From the NCBI GenBank assembly GCA_938044045.1, contig CALIQN010000110.1:1-60581 (forward strand): a stretch of 60,581 bases of DNA, read 5' to 3'. Both the position numbers and the translations under genes were made by a program. This DNA comes from an uncultured Peptococcaceae bacterium. Its GTDB lineage: Bacteria > Bacillota > Peptococcia > Peptococcales > Peptococcaceae. The notes below the pieces were generated by a model. The model saw only the letters and a list, made by a program, of their open reading frames with translations. It was not told the origin of the DNA and did not search any database. Numbering within the stretch: position 1 is the first letter of the stretch; the number at the start of each line of letters is the position of its first letter. Shown here piece by piece: positions 9,044 through 16,818 of this stretch.

Positions 9044-9306
9044 TGGCTCAACGTTTTCGTTTTCAAGGTGTCACTGCTCAAGGGTTTGTCATTGATGAAG
9101 AAATTACTGCCTTTTATGTAGATAACCCAAAAGGTTCCTTTGGGCTCATGGCAGGACATGCCCCTATTGTTTCTAGCTTAGAGACTTCTTCTGTACGCTA
9201 CGAAATCGATGGGAAAGAGACAAAACTTGAGGTGGAAGAGGGCTTTATAGAAATGCGTGATAACATTTTGACCCTCTTGGCAAAGAGTATAAAAATTGTA
9301 GAATAA
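9043..9306 (+). CDS. atpC: Short ATP synthase F1 subunit epsilon, beta-sandwich domain only
   Basis: Rotor subunit of 87 aa, where about 130-140 is usual. The N-terminal beta-sandwich is complete (GSFGLMAGHAPIVSSLETSSVRY, then the VEEGFIEMRDNILTLLA strand), but the two C-terminal inhibitory helices are absent. The stop is followed at once by the operon terminator, and no leftover helix-coding sequence is seen, so this looks like a natural short form and not a frameshift. Loss of the helices would remove epsilon-type inhibition; that consequence is inferred. Confidence 0.9.
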   Translation: MAQRFRFQGVTAQGFVIDEEITAFYVDNPKGSFGLMAGHAPIVSSLETSSVRYEIDGKETKLEVEEGFIEMRDNILTLLAKSIKIVE

Positions 9307-9366
9307 AAAAAGGTATTATCCAAATGTCCCTTTTGGGCTGAGTTTGGATAATACCTTTTTATTTTT
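9306..9366 (+). terminator. Intrinsic terminator of the atp operon
   Basis: Perfect 14-bp stem, AGGTATTATCCAAA at 9311-9324 pairing with 9343-9356, followed by a T-run. Confidence 0.92.
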
Positions 9367-9486
9367 GCCACAGTTTTGCCAAGATTTTAAGGTGATTTTA
9401 CCGAAATTAATGGACTATACTAACACCAAGCTAAGCGAAACGCTTATAAATAATAGACCTCAATAAAAAAGGGATAGGTGAAGAAA

Positions 9487-10176
9487 ATGAAAAAAATGAC
9501 TACCTTAGTCTTAGCTGGTGCTTTAATCGCCTCTTCAGTGATGTCAGCTTTTGGAGCAAATGCAGTAGAATTTAATAAAGTTGATCAAAAAACAGCATTT
9601 ACAGTGACACAGAATAATACGATAGATAAAACTATGGCAATGAGCATGGAAACCTATATTAAAAGCTTGAGTGTTTTAAGTGAAAAAGAAAAACAACAGC
9701 TTTTACAAACAGAAAAAGCCCTAGCGCCTAAAGTCAAAGCCCTAAATGAAATCAATGCCAAGCTGGATGACAAAATCAGCCAAGCCTTTAAAGCCATCAA
9801 CCTCTATAAGCAATACGAAGCCTTTGACAGTAAAAGAAATGAAGCCCTTTGGGAAAAACTGTATAAAAAGGTCGGCAGAAATGAGTTTGGCATGGATGAA
9901 AAAGCCTTGATTAAAATTTCAACAACACTCACCAATCGAGAAAAAAATAGCCTTCTAAAAGAGCTTGATGCCCTTGAAAAGCTAGACAAGAAAGCAGATA
10001 GCAAAGAAAAAGAAGTCCTAGCCAAGGAAAAAGACCTTGTTGCCCAAGCCAAAAAACTAAAAGCAGAAATTGCCGCAGAACATGCTAAAAACCAAGCCAT
10101 ATGGGATAAGGTAACCAAGGACGCTAGAGCCAATGATAAGACTGATGACCCTAGTGTTATCCCTTATAAACAATAG
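9487..10176 (+). CDS. Secreted helical protein of unknown function
   Basis: A signal peptide (MKKMTTLVLAGALIASSV, cleavage near GANA) is followed by about 200 highly charged residues rich in K, E, A and L, predicted to form long alpha helices or coiled coils. No known domain is recognised. The ATG at 9487 has AGGTG at the right spacing; an in-frame GTG at 9478 is an alternative start. The gene stands alone between two terminators. A wall-associated or exported structural protein is possible. Confidence 0.8.
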   Translation: MKKMTTLVLAGALIASSVMSAFGANAVEFNKVDQKTAFTVTQNNTIDKTMAMSMETYIKSLSVLSEKEKQQLLQTEKALAPKVKALNEINAKLDDKISQAFKAINLYKQYEAFDSKRNEALWEKLYKKVGRNEFGMDEKALIKISTTLTNREKNSLLKELDALEKLDKKADSKEKEVLAKEKDLVAQAKKLKAEIAAEHAKNQAIWDKVTKDARANDKTDDPSVIPYKQ

Positions 10177-10265
10177 ATAATAAGCTCAACTGACAGTAAG
10201 GAAAGAAGTTACAAATCACAAAACTGTTTTTTTATAAATGACTCCTTAAAAATAAATTTTCACAT

Positions 10266-10297
10266 AAAAAAATCTCCCTCTATAGGGAGATTTTTTA
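10266..10297. terminator. Intrinsic terminator hairpin
   Basis: TCTCCC (10273-10278) pairs with GGGAGA (10285-10290), flanked by an A-run and a T-run, so it could work in both directions. It follows the secreted-protein gene. Confidence 0.8.
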
Positions 10298-10328
10298 TGG
10301 GTAGGTGAGATTTTGGAAAAAAATAGCA

Positions 10329-10357
10329 TTGACATAGTATATATTTAATAATAGACT
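10329..10357 (+). promoter_or_regulatory. Candidate promoter
   Basis: TTGACA at 10329-10334, a 17-nt spacer and TAGACT at 10352-10357, lying about 175 nt before the frameshifted lipoprotein gene. The rest of the 10177-10533 gap shows nothing else beyond the terminator hairpin. Confidence 0.4.
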
Positions 10358-10533
10358 ACTATTAGTTAGCCAATACTATCAAAAAAGAGAAAGATTTGCG
10401 CATAAAATGAAACTTCAAAGGTATAAGAATGGGATATATAGGGTGTTGCGATAGCAATTTGAGTAAAAAATGATGGACAGGCTGATGGACTTTATAGGTT
10501 TATCTATAAGTCAATTGTCTATAAGGATTTGAT

Positions 10534-10928
10534 ATGAAGAAGAATATTGTATTCATATTGTTTTTGACTTGTATAGTAACATTAACTTCATGTTCACATT
10601 CACAAGAAAAGACAAAAAAAGAGGTATATTTAGGGATAGATGTTGAAATATTGGGAATAGATAAGAAAAATAAAATTTTAACTGTAATTGGATTAGAAGA
10701 TTATGATAAAAAATTCTTCGACTCAACAGGTAAAATTGATTGTATAAATTTGGAGGAAATTGTAAACTTTTTATTTCTAAACCAGATTTGGATATAGTTT
10801 TGATATCTTTTGATGATTTAAAAATTTCCGACCATATTAAAGTGAATATAAGTAATGATGAATTTAAAAAGATGCAGGAAACTGGGGTTGCAAAAGTAGA
10901 GCAGATGGAACTACTAAGTAAAGATTAA
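10534..10928 (+). pseudogene. Frameshifted lipoprotein gene
   Basis: The first part encodes a lipoprotein signal peptide with lipobox LTSC and about 45 residues of mature protein. Near 10738-10745 the reading continues better in another frame, which runs on with KLFISKPDLDIVLISFDDLKI and ends at 10928. Joining the frames gives one protein of about 130 aa, so a one-base indel is likely. The function is unknown. It has AAGGATTT as a ribosome site. AT content is higher than in neighbouring housekeeping genes. A sequencing error is the alternative explanation. Confidence 0.65.
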
Positions 10929-10934
10929 AGCGTT

Positions 10935-10974
10935 AGAAGATTGTTGTCATCTTTGTCAACAGTCTTCTTTTTGT
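10935..10974 (+). terminator. Intrinsic terminator
   Basis: A 12-bp stem, AGAAGATTGTTG with CAACAGTCTTCT (one G-T pair), followed by TTTTTG, directly after the frameshifted lipoprotein gene. Confidence 0.85.
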
Positions 10975-11024
10975 ATTAAATATAAAGATAAAATGATTTG
11001 GGTAATATGAAGGAGATGCTAGCA

Positions 11025-11491
11025 ATGTATAAATTGATGGCTAAGTTTGTTAGGACAAGAAAAGAGGGCTATACACCTGCTAGAATGGTTTTTTTAGTGG
11101 TTGCTTTCTTAGTTGTCTTTCTATACTATTATCCTTTTTTTTTTTGATTTTTCTACCAGCTAAAATGGATCTTGGCAGATTGATTGAACCATGGCTAGCT
11201 ATTGGTGATCGTATTGGCTTTTTTATCTCTGCGCCAGTGATAACAGGACTAATCTCTGTGGTGATCCTAGCTCGCTACAAGAGTATCTTGCTAAAGATAT
11301 TTTTTATCTTTTGCTACCTCCTAGCCCTTTATTTCATCTTCATTTATATGGAGACTTTTAAACTCATGGGCATAAGCTATTGGGCTGAACTTGCTTCTTG
11401 TCTCTTGCCTCAAGTAATTATCCTTTTTCTCCATGGTTTAATCTTTAGGGTGCATTATTGTGAGAGGCGAAAAGAGTATCATGATGATTAG
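11025..11491 (+). pseudogene. Membrane protein gene interrupted at a poly-T tract (possibly phase-variable)
   Basis: From the ATG at 11025 (AAGGAG upstream) the frame encodes MYKLMAKFVRTRKEG and a first hydrophobic helix, then meets a run of 11 T and stops at once (TGA, 11145-11147). In another frame the protein continues from the same tract for 115 aa with three more hydrophobic helices and a charged C terminus. One more T (12) would join the parts into a four-helix protein of about 155 aa. A TTG at 11144 could also restart translation. No known family is recognised. Slippage at the tract could switch the gene on and off; decay or a base-calling error are alternatives. Confidence 0.6.
11135..11145 (+). 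repeat. Homopolymer tract of 11 T
   Basis: An uninterrupted T11 run inside a coding region, exactly where the reading frame changes. Confidence 0.9.
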
Positions 11492-11495
11492 GCAA

Positions 11496-11532
11496 AAACA
11501 AAAAGCGCCAATTTTAGTAAAGAATTGACGCC
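11496..11532 (-). terminator. Intrinsic terminator on the minus strand
   Basis: On the minus strand GGCGTCAATT pairs with AATTGGCGC (one wobble pair), followed by TTTTTGTTTTTG, directly after the stop of the 11533-11886 gene. Confidence 0.75.
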
Positions 11533-11886
11533 TTAGGCAAAGTTGGAAACCAAGAAGATAAAGATTGGATAAAACACAAGAAAAAAGCTAAAAATGGCGA
11601 ATTTCCGGCGCTCATTGTTAAAGGAAATCACGACAAAGTAAATACTAAAGACATAGAGTGCCACTTGAACAAAAGAGAGGACTAAAAATAAGGTATTGAT
11701 AGAAGCATAACCATGAAAGCCTGTAAATAGGACGCCAATAAGATACAAAAGATAAATACTGGCAATGCTCAAGCTTGCGAGTAAAGTACGGTTGATATTA
11801 AAATTAAACTTTAAATTAAAGCTTAATTTTGGACGCTTTAACTTTGGTAATTTTAACTGTGATAGTTTTATTTTCGGCAGTTTCAT
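11533..11886 (-). CDS. Small membrane protein with Lys/Leu/Phe repeat N terminus
   Basis: A 117-aa protein of unknown function. The first 30 residues are a striking alternation of Lys, Leu, Pro and Phe (KLPKIKLSQLKLPKLKRPKL), followed by about three hydrophobic helices. The ATG at 11886 has AAAGGAGG upstream; the open frame reaches 20 codons further but without a better site. It stands alone on the minus strand. No family is recognised; the basic repeat could interact with membrane lipids or nucleic acid, but this is only a guess. Confidence 0.7.
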   Translation of the reverse strand: MKLPKIKLSQLKLPKLKRPKLSFNLKFNFNINRTLLASLSIASIYLLYLIGVLFTGFHGYASINTLFLVLSFVQVALYVFSIYFVVISFNNERRKFAIFSFFLVFYPIFIFLVSNFA

Positions 11887-11925
11887 TATAGCCCTCCTTT
11901 CATTGACATTGTCTCTATCATACTC

Positions 11926-11954
11926 AAAAAGCCCTTGCATTGGCAAGGGCTTTT
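11926..11954. terminator. Intrinsic terminator, probably of hsp33
   Basis: A perfect stem GCCCTTGC/GCAAGGGC with a 4-nt loop, A-run on one side and T-run on the other. It lies about 130 bp after the hsp33 stop on the minus strand. Confidence 0.8.
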
Positions 11955-12082
11955 AGGTGCTTAATGTAGGAATTTAGACAGGTTTTTTAGGACTTAGATA
12001 CTAAAGTTCTAATTAAAACTTCTAGTATTTTATTTTTGTACACTATCTTAGTTGAGATGATGTTTTATCTCAAGGGCTGTGC

Positions 12083-12958
12083 TTAATCTAAGGCCTTGAG
12101 TAAACATTTAAGTTCCTCTTCGCTAAAGTGATAGTTAGAATTACAAAAATGGCAGTGTAAGTCCGCCTTGCCATCTTCTTCTAAGAGGGCTTCAAGTTCT
12201 CGGCGTCCAAGTGCAATGAGAACACTTTCCACTTTTTCTCTAGAGCAATCGCAATGAAAGCTTAGAGGAATTTTGTCGTTGATGGTATAACCAACTTCAC
12301 CAAAGAAAAACTCTGCTAGGCTCTCTGGACTTTCACCCTTGCTATAGAGGGTAGTAAGGGAGTCTAATCCTTGAAGCTTATCTTCTAGGAGCTTGGTTGC
12401 TTCCTCACTTGCCTCAGGCATGAGCTGAAGGATAAAGCCGCCAGCATGCCAAACCTTTGTACCTGCGACTAAGACACCGAGAGAAACTGCAGAAGGTACT
12501 TGTTCAGATTGGGCAAAATAATAGGTGAGGTCTTCGGCGATTTCTCCGCTGACGATTTCAACCATACCATGGTAGGGTTGACCAAAGGGCATGTCACGGA
12601 TGACATTTAAGGTGCCTTTACCAACGAGGGCAGAGACATTGAGTTTACCATTTGGCTTATTTGCTACATTAGCCTCCGGATAGGCGATAAAACCCTTAAC
12701 CTTGCCTTGATTGTCTGCAGTGACGAGGACCTTTCCTCCTGGTCCATCGCCTTTGAGTTCTAAGGTGAGCTTATCTTTTTCACCTTTTAACATGAGTCCC
12801 ATCATAGCACCTGCTGTTAATAATCTCCCAAGGGTGGCAGTTGCAACAGGGGTGGTATGATGCTTGTCGCAAGCAGTCTGAACACAGTCTTGACTTGTGG
12901 CAAAGAAGGCTCTAATCATGCCATCAAAGGCAGTAACTCTTAAAATATAATCGCTCAT
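12083..12958 (-). CDS. hslO: Redox-regulated chaperone Hsp33
   Basis: A cytoplasmic holdase of 291 aa, switched on by oxidation or bleach stress when zinc is released from four cysteines. The zinc switch is intact at the C terminus: C236-x-C238 and C269-x2-C272. The N-terminal substrate-binding domain contains the family stretch GRLLTAGAMMG and GDGPGGKVLV. The ATG has GGAGAG upstream. It is monocistronic, with bioY upstream on the same strand. The presence of Hsp33, glutathione peroxidase and persulfide reductase in one window fits an organism that copes with oxidants. Confidence 0.95.
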   Translation of the reverse strand: MSDYILRVTAFDGMIRAFFATSQDCVQTACDKHHTTPVATATLGRLLTAGAMMGLMLKGEKDKLTLELKGDGPGGKVLVTADNQGKVKGFIAYPEANVANKPNGKLNVSALVGKGTLNVIRDMPFGQPYHGMVEIVSGEIAEDLTYYFAQSEQVPSAVSLGVLVAGTKVWHAGGFILQLMPEASEEATKLLEDKLQGLDSLTTLYSKGESPESLAEFFFGEVGYTINDKIPLSFHCDCSREKVESVLIALGRRELEALLEEDGKADLHCHFCNSNYHFSEEELKCLLKALD

Positions 12959-13034
12959 GATGCTCTCCTTATCCTTTTCTAAAATACATACTTATGGTTT
13001 AATGATAGTGATTTTAGAAAAGGGGTCAAGCTTT

Positions 13035-13589
13035 TTAGGCAAATTTTTGTTTTTTAAGGGCTTGAACCAGTCTAGGAGAGACGAGTCCAATTAAAAAGGA
13101 ATGGATAAAGGCATTCGGTAGCGGGGTAAGGATACAGGCAGCGATAACCTTGCTCAATTCTTGTGGCGCATTTAAAAAGTAAACGTTTAAGAGGTAGAAA
13201 TAAATCGTGCCTAAAAGGTAGACTGGGACTAGGGCAATAAAAGAAATGAGCGTATAGCCTAAAAAACTTTTAACTTGGAAGCGCTCTTTTAGGTAGCCTG
13301 CCAAAAAACCACCGACGATAAAGCCGATAATGTAGCCAAAGGTAGGTTTCGCAAGATAACCAATGCCTCCTCCACCGGTGAAAACAGGAATACCGACAAG
13401 CCCTAGGGTAAGGTAGAGGGCAGAAGCAGCAGCACCGATTTTTTTGCCAAAAATGGCACCTGCTAAGATGACAAAAAAGGCTTGAAAGGTTAAGGGTACT
13501 GGTTGTAAAGGGATGGTGATGTAGCGTCCGACGATGATTAAGACCGTCATTAGGGCAGTTGTGGTTAAAAATCTGGTGTTTGTTGTCAT
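13035..13589 (-). CDS. bioY: Biotin transporter S component BioY
   Basis: Substrate-binding membrane protein of an energy-coupling factor (ECF) biotin importer, 184 aa with about six helices. Family features seen are the start LTTTALMTVLIIVGRYITIPLQPVPLTFQ (split here by eye into helix 1 and the QPVPLTFQ loop), the glycine-rich GGGGIGYLAKPTFGYIIGF, and a C-terminal helix ending in basic residues. No ECF ATPase genes are nearby, so it probably shares an EcfAAT module encoded elsewhere. It is divergent from ung; the shared upstream region has repeated GTTTACA elements. Confidence 0.93.
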   Translation of the reverse strand: MTTNTRFLTTTALMTVLIIVGRYITIPLQPVPLTFQAFFVILAGAIFGKKIGAAASALYLTLGLVGIPVFTGGGGIGYLAKPTFGYIIGFIVGGFLAGYLKERFQVKSFLGYTLISFIALVPVYLLGTIYFYLLNVYFLNAPQELSKVIAACILTPLPNAFIHSFLIGLVSPRLVQALKKQKFA

Positions 13590-13633
13590 GGTAACTAACC
13601 TCCATATCTAAAATTGCAAAGCCTATCTTAAAA

Positions 13634-13666
13634 GAAAAGTTTACATATTTCAAGAGAAAGTTTACA
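13634..13666. promoter_or_regulatory. Direct repeats in the bioY-ung intergenic region
   Basis: Two copies of GAAAAGTTTACA / GAGAAAGTTTACA with GTTTACA starting at 13639 and 13660, exactly 21 bp apart (two helical turns). They sit between the divergent bioY and ung genes and could be a tandem operator. They are direct, not inverted, so they do not match a classical BirA box. Confidence 0.4.
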
Positions 13667-13683
13667 AAAAAGGAGAAATTTTG

Positions 13684-14352
13684 ATGGCATTTTTATATAA
13701 TGATTGGCAGGACTACCTAAAAGAGGAGTTTGAAAAGCCGTATTATCTGAATTTACGGGATTTTTTAAAAGAGGCCTATACAAGGGAGAGAATTTTTCCT
13801 CCGGCAAAAGAAATCTACCAAGCCTTACACCTGACCAGTTACGAGGAGACTAAGGTCGTTATCTTGGGTCAAGACCCTTATCATGGCGAGGGTCAAGCCC
13901 ATGGGCTTGCCTTTTCTGTGCGTGAGGGAATGCGTTTTCCACCATCTTTAGTGAATATTTTTAAGGAGCTAGAGGCTGACCTTGGTTGTCCTTACCCAAG
14001 TTCAGGGGATTTGACGCCTTGGGCAAAAGAGGGGGTACTACTTTTAAACACGACCTTAACTGTCAAGGAAAAAACACCCCTTAGTCACAAAGACAAGGGT
14101 TGGGAGACATTGACCGATAGCATTATCAAAGTCTTAGCCCAAAAAGAAAGCCCCCTTGTTTTTATCCTCTGGGGGGCAAATGCTAGAGCCAAGAAAGCCT
14201 ATCTCAAGGATACGCCTCATCTCATTATTGAAAGCGCTCACCCGAGTCCCTTATCAGCCCATCGTGGTTTTTTTGGTTCCAAGCCTTTTAGCAAGTGCAA
14301 TGCCTTTTTGAAAAGCGTAGGTCAAGAGGAGATTGATTGGTGCTTGCTGTAA
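13684..14352 (+). CDS. ung: Uracil-DNA glycosylase, family 1
   Basis: Base-excision repair enzyme of 222 aa that removes uracil from DNA. The catalytic water-activating motif GQDPYHG is at 62-68 (D64), and the second motif with the catalytic His is HPSPLSAHRGFFG. The uracil-binding NTTLTV segment is also present. The ATG at 13684 has AGGAG 8 nt upstream; a TTG at 13681 is the alternative. Confidence 0.96.
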   Translation: MAFLYNDWQDYLKEEFEKPYYLNLRDFLKEAYTRERIFPPAKEIYQALHLTSYEETKVVILGQDPYHGEGQAHGLAFSVREGMRFPPSLVNIFKELEADLGCPYPSSGDLTPWAKEGVLLLNTTLTVKEKTPLSHKDKGWETLTDSIIKVLAQKESPLVFILWGANARAKKAYLKDTPHLIIESAHPSPLSAHRGFFGSKPFSKCNAFLKSVGQEEIDWCLL

Positions 14353-14396
14353 GGGAAGACGATAAAAATTTTATTTAAAAAATTGCAGAAAATAGA

Positions 14397-14425
14397 TTGA
14401 CCATTAAAATAGGCTGTGCTATTCT
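14397..14425 (+). promoter_or_regulatory. Predicted promoter of the SemiSWEET gene
   Basis: TTGACC at 14397-14402, a 17-nt spacer and TATTCT at 14420-14425. The resulting leader of about 115 nt before the ATG contains a CGAG/CTCG pair that could form a hairpin, but matches no riboswitch recognised here. Confidence 0.6.
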
Positions 14426-14547
14426 TCTTTCAAATTAAATGTTACCTGCTTTTGCTAGCCCTGCCACTCGAGCATTTTACAGGCGAACCTCGTGCATTTA
14501 ATTGTCCCTTAATGTTCAGGTAGTTTTTTAGAAAGAAGGTCAAGACG

Positions 14548-14808
14548 ATGACGGATTCAAAATGGTTAACGATATTAGGTTGGGTAGCAACCTGCACAGC
14601 GATGCTCATGTACATTTCTTATTTCCCACAGATTGTCAGTAACCTCCATGGGGATAAGAGCGGCTTTTTACAGCCAACTGTGGCAGCGATTAACTGCATC
14701 TTGTGGGTAAGCTATGGTTTTTTTAGAGAAAAGAAAGACTGGCCAATCATTGTTGCCAATTTACCAGGGGTAGTCTTTGGTACCCTTGCGGCAATTACAG
14801 CCCTATAA
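14548..14808 (+). CDS. SemiSWEET-type sugar transporter
   Basis: An 86-aa membrane protein with one triple-helix bundle. It has the MtN3/PQ-loop pattern: YFPQIVSN with P27-Q28 in helix 1, then AAINCILWVSYGFFREKKDW and ANLPGVVFGTLAAITAL. Bacterial SemiSWEETs act as homodimers that move sugars across the membrane. The gene has its own promoter and terminator. Substrate is unknown; PQ-loop relatives that move other solutes are the main alternative. Confidence 0.85.
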   Translation: MTDSKWLTILGWVATCTAMLMYISYFPQIVSNLHGDKSGFLQPTVAAINCILWVSYGFFREKKDWPIIVANLPGVVFGTLAAITAL

Positions 14809-14812
14809 AAAT

Positions 14813-14850
14813 AAAAAGACTTCAGCATTTAAAGGCTGAAGTCTTTTTGT
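14813..14850 (+). terminator. Intrinsic terminator (near-identical copy at 17927)
   Basis: A 14-bp stem AAAAAGACTTCAGC / GCTGAAGTCTTTTT with an 8-nt loop. About 34 of 36 positions match the hairpin at 17927-17964. Confidence 0.9.
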
Positions 14851-14988
14851 TTATTTCCTGATTTGAAAAACATAGGACAACAAAGTCAACTGGTATTTGA
14901 ATGAATTAATAAAATTTATTAACATAGGTTGACAGATTTTAAATAAAAAAGTACCATTTTTATAGTAAGAGGTGTAGATGGTATTTTT

Positions 14989-15759
14989 ATGAAAGAGATG
15001 AGTGCCATGAAAAAAATTGTGATAGGGATTTTAACTTTAGGGCTGCTCTTTGGGATAGGGGGGATGACCTTTGCTGATGAGCTAGCGGATATTTTACACC
15101 CTGTAGATCCTAAAAGCGAGCTGCCAATGATGACCGATACAGAGCTAAAAGACGTGATAGAAGATGCCGGTGATGTTAAGTTTGAAAAAAGTTTAGTACC
15201 TTTTACAAGAGCAGTTTTTAAGCACGATGATGAGACAGAAATACTTAAGCTAGTCGAGGAATATGGAAAGTATTGGTTTTTAGCCTTTATCGAAAAAGAT
15301 GTGCCAATTCCCGATGAGATGACTAGAGATAAGGGCTTATTGGAAGAGCTTAATGCTCGTCAAAAGTATTATTTTACTCATAATTTTGATGTTAATGCGA
15401 CTTCTTATAAGATGGACTTAAGTTTAGAAGATGTCATGGTAAAAGATGGTATGGCGAAGGTGATTATCAACCGAAGCTTGAAGCTTCAAAAAAAGTTTAA
15501 TGATAGTGCCTATCCGGTAGATGTTGCTTTTGGTCAGTCGGAAGGTTATATCCTGGAAAAAGTAGATGGCAAGTGGTACTTTAATAATATTATCTTTGAT
15601 ACCGATTCTTTGCCAAGTAGGATCCTGGAAAGTCTTGCCAAAACAAGTGATCCAAAGGAATGGAAAGAGAAGTTTTCTTTTGCCGTCTTACCAAGAAAAG
15701 CCTATGAAGTGCGTAATTTTACAGAGGAAATAAGAGGCGAAAAGAAATTAGAAACTTAA
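14989..15759 (+). CDS. Secreted protein of unknown function
   Basis: A signal peptide (MKKIVIGILTLGLLFGIGG, cleavage near TFADE) leads to a mature part of about 225 residues with mixed helix and strand. The segment EGYILEKVDGKWYFNNIIFD resembles the domain that often precedes a C-terminal amidase in clostridial secreted proteins, but no amidase follows in frame; a decayed amidase domain does lie further on at 17420. The start is uncertain: ATG 14989 (GAGGTG at long spacing) or ATG 15007. Confidence 0.7.
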   Translation: MKEMSAMKKIVIGILTLGLLFGIGGMTFADELADILHPVDPKSELPMMTDTELKDVIEDAGDVKFEKSLVPFTRAVFKHDDETEILKLVEEYGKYWFLAFIEKDVPIPDEMTRDKGLLEELNARQKYYFTHNFDVNATSYKMDLSLEDVMVKDGMAKVIINRSLKLQKKFNDSAYPVDVAFGQSEGYILEKVDGKWYFNNIIFDTDSLPSRILESLAKTSDPKEWKEKFSFAVLPRKAYEVRNFTEEIRGEKKLET

Positions 15760-16083
15760 TCCCAACTATAAATACTTCTCTAAAATAATAACATCTATTT
15801 TTAGGTGTTTCAAGCTCAAATTTTCCCTCCCTTAATTAATCACAAGTAACTCCTCTTTAGGACGTTATATTATCAATATATTTTTTTTACATTTTATAAT
15901 AAAAGATATATATGTCAATAGTGCTAAAATATTATATATTCCTTACTCACATATTTGCAATTAGCTATATTAAAAATATTAATTTCATAAATTTATTTTA
16001 TCAAGTTATTGACATAAACTATTAAGTTGTGATATTTTATGAAAAATAAAGTCACCCTATATAAAATCAAAGGAGTGTTATTT
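15760..16083. other. AT-rich intergenic region
   Basis: Very AT-rich DNA, lower in GC than most of the window. Apart from the promoter at 16009-16038 no gene is seen. The 17-bp string TTTATGAAAAATAAAGT occurs twice, around 16036 and 16081, so the start region of the next gene has been locally duplicated. Confidence 0.5.
16009..16038 (+). promoter_or_regulatory. Predicted promoter of the peptidase gene
   Basis: TTGACA at 16009-16014, an 18-nt spacer and TATTTT at 16033-16038, about 45 nt before the chosen ATG. Confidence 0.55.
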
Positions 16084-16812
16084 ATGAAAAATAAAGTTTT
16101 AGTGTTATTCATGGTAATTCTTATATCACTTTCGTTAAACTCTCAAGTTTATGCGTATAATTTAATCGAAGAAGAATATGTTAATGAAGATTTCTCTCAA
16201 TTCATATCTGATGAAGAAATGGCTAAAATAGATAGGGAAATAGCTGAGTTTGAAACTAGTCAAATTCAAGACTATACGCAACCTATATTATTTGGTGTTG
16301 GATATAATGGTTTTAATTATTTAGATGGTGATATCCTTGTTACACATAGCACTAGCTCTAATGGATTAACAGGTCACGTTGGAATAGTATCAGGCAATGG
16401 CGTCATTCATATTAGTCCACAATACAATAATGGACACCCTGAACTAATATCTATAAAAGAATGGTTTAGTAGATGCCCCTCTACAATGGTTATTCGATAC
16501 AAAGGTGATAGAAGTGTACCAGTTAATGCATCGTGGTATGGAAAGACCTTTTATATAGAAGGTAGAGGAAATGATAGAACCTATCGCATAACAACTACTT
16601 TAGATAATCAAAAATATGAATATTGTTCTGGATTAGTGTGGAAATGTTATAAAAATGGTGCTAATTTTAAATTTTTAGTCAAAAAACCTATCCCTCCACA
16701 TTACACAGAAGAAATGGTTGTGACCCCAACCTTTATTCAACCATATGAATTCATAAATAATAGAGTACTTAATAATTTCTCGGCTGTTCATAAAGTTAAT
16801 TGGACATTGTAA
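16084..16812 (+). CDS. Secreted permuted papain/NlpC-like cysteine peptidase or amidase
   Basis: A 242-aa exported protein. After a signal peptide (ending near VYAYN) comes a short acidic linker and a domain with the order of the YiiX/YaeF permuted NlpC/P60 group: DGDILVTHS, then the His motif GHVGIVSGNGVIHISP, and only later the Cys motif YEYCSGLVWKCYKNG. The start at 16084 has AAAGGAG; the frame is open 15 codons upstream from a duplicated ATG stretch. It is AT-rich and paired with a small membrane protein. It may cut peptidoglycan or a protein amide; the target is unknown. Confidence 0.7.
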   Translation: MKNKVLVLFMVILISLSLNSQVYAYNLIEEEYVNEDFSQFISDEEMAKIDREIAEFETSQIQDYTQPILFGVGYNGFNYLDGDILVTHSTSSNGLTGHVGIVSGNGVIHISPQYNNGHPELISIKEWFSRCPSTMVIRYKGDRSVPVNASWYGKTFYIEGRGNDRTYRITTTLDNQKYEYCSGLVWKCYKNGANFKFLVKKPIPPHYTEEMVVTPTFIQPYEFINNRVLNNFSAVHKVNWTL

Positions 16813-16818
16813 ACAATT

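Noticed and set aside
13270..13653. Second minus-strand frame across bioY
   Set aside because: His/Cys/Arg-rich shadow in another frame of bioY, which has a full family pattern.
13634..13666. Classical BirA operator upstream of bioY
   Set aside because: The GTTTACA elements are in direct orientation, whereas BirA boxes are inverted repeats.
14432..14547. Riboswitch in the SemiSWEET leader
   Set aside because: A weak CGAG/CTCG hairpin is possible, but no known aptamer core is present.
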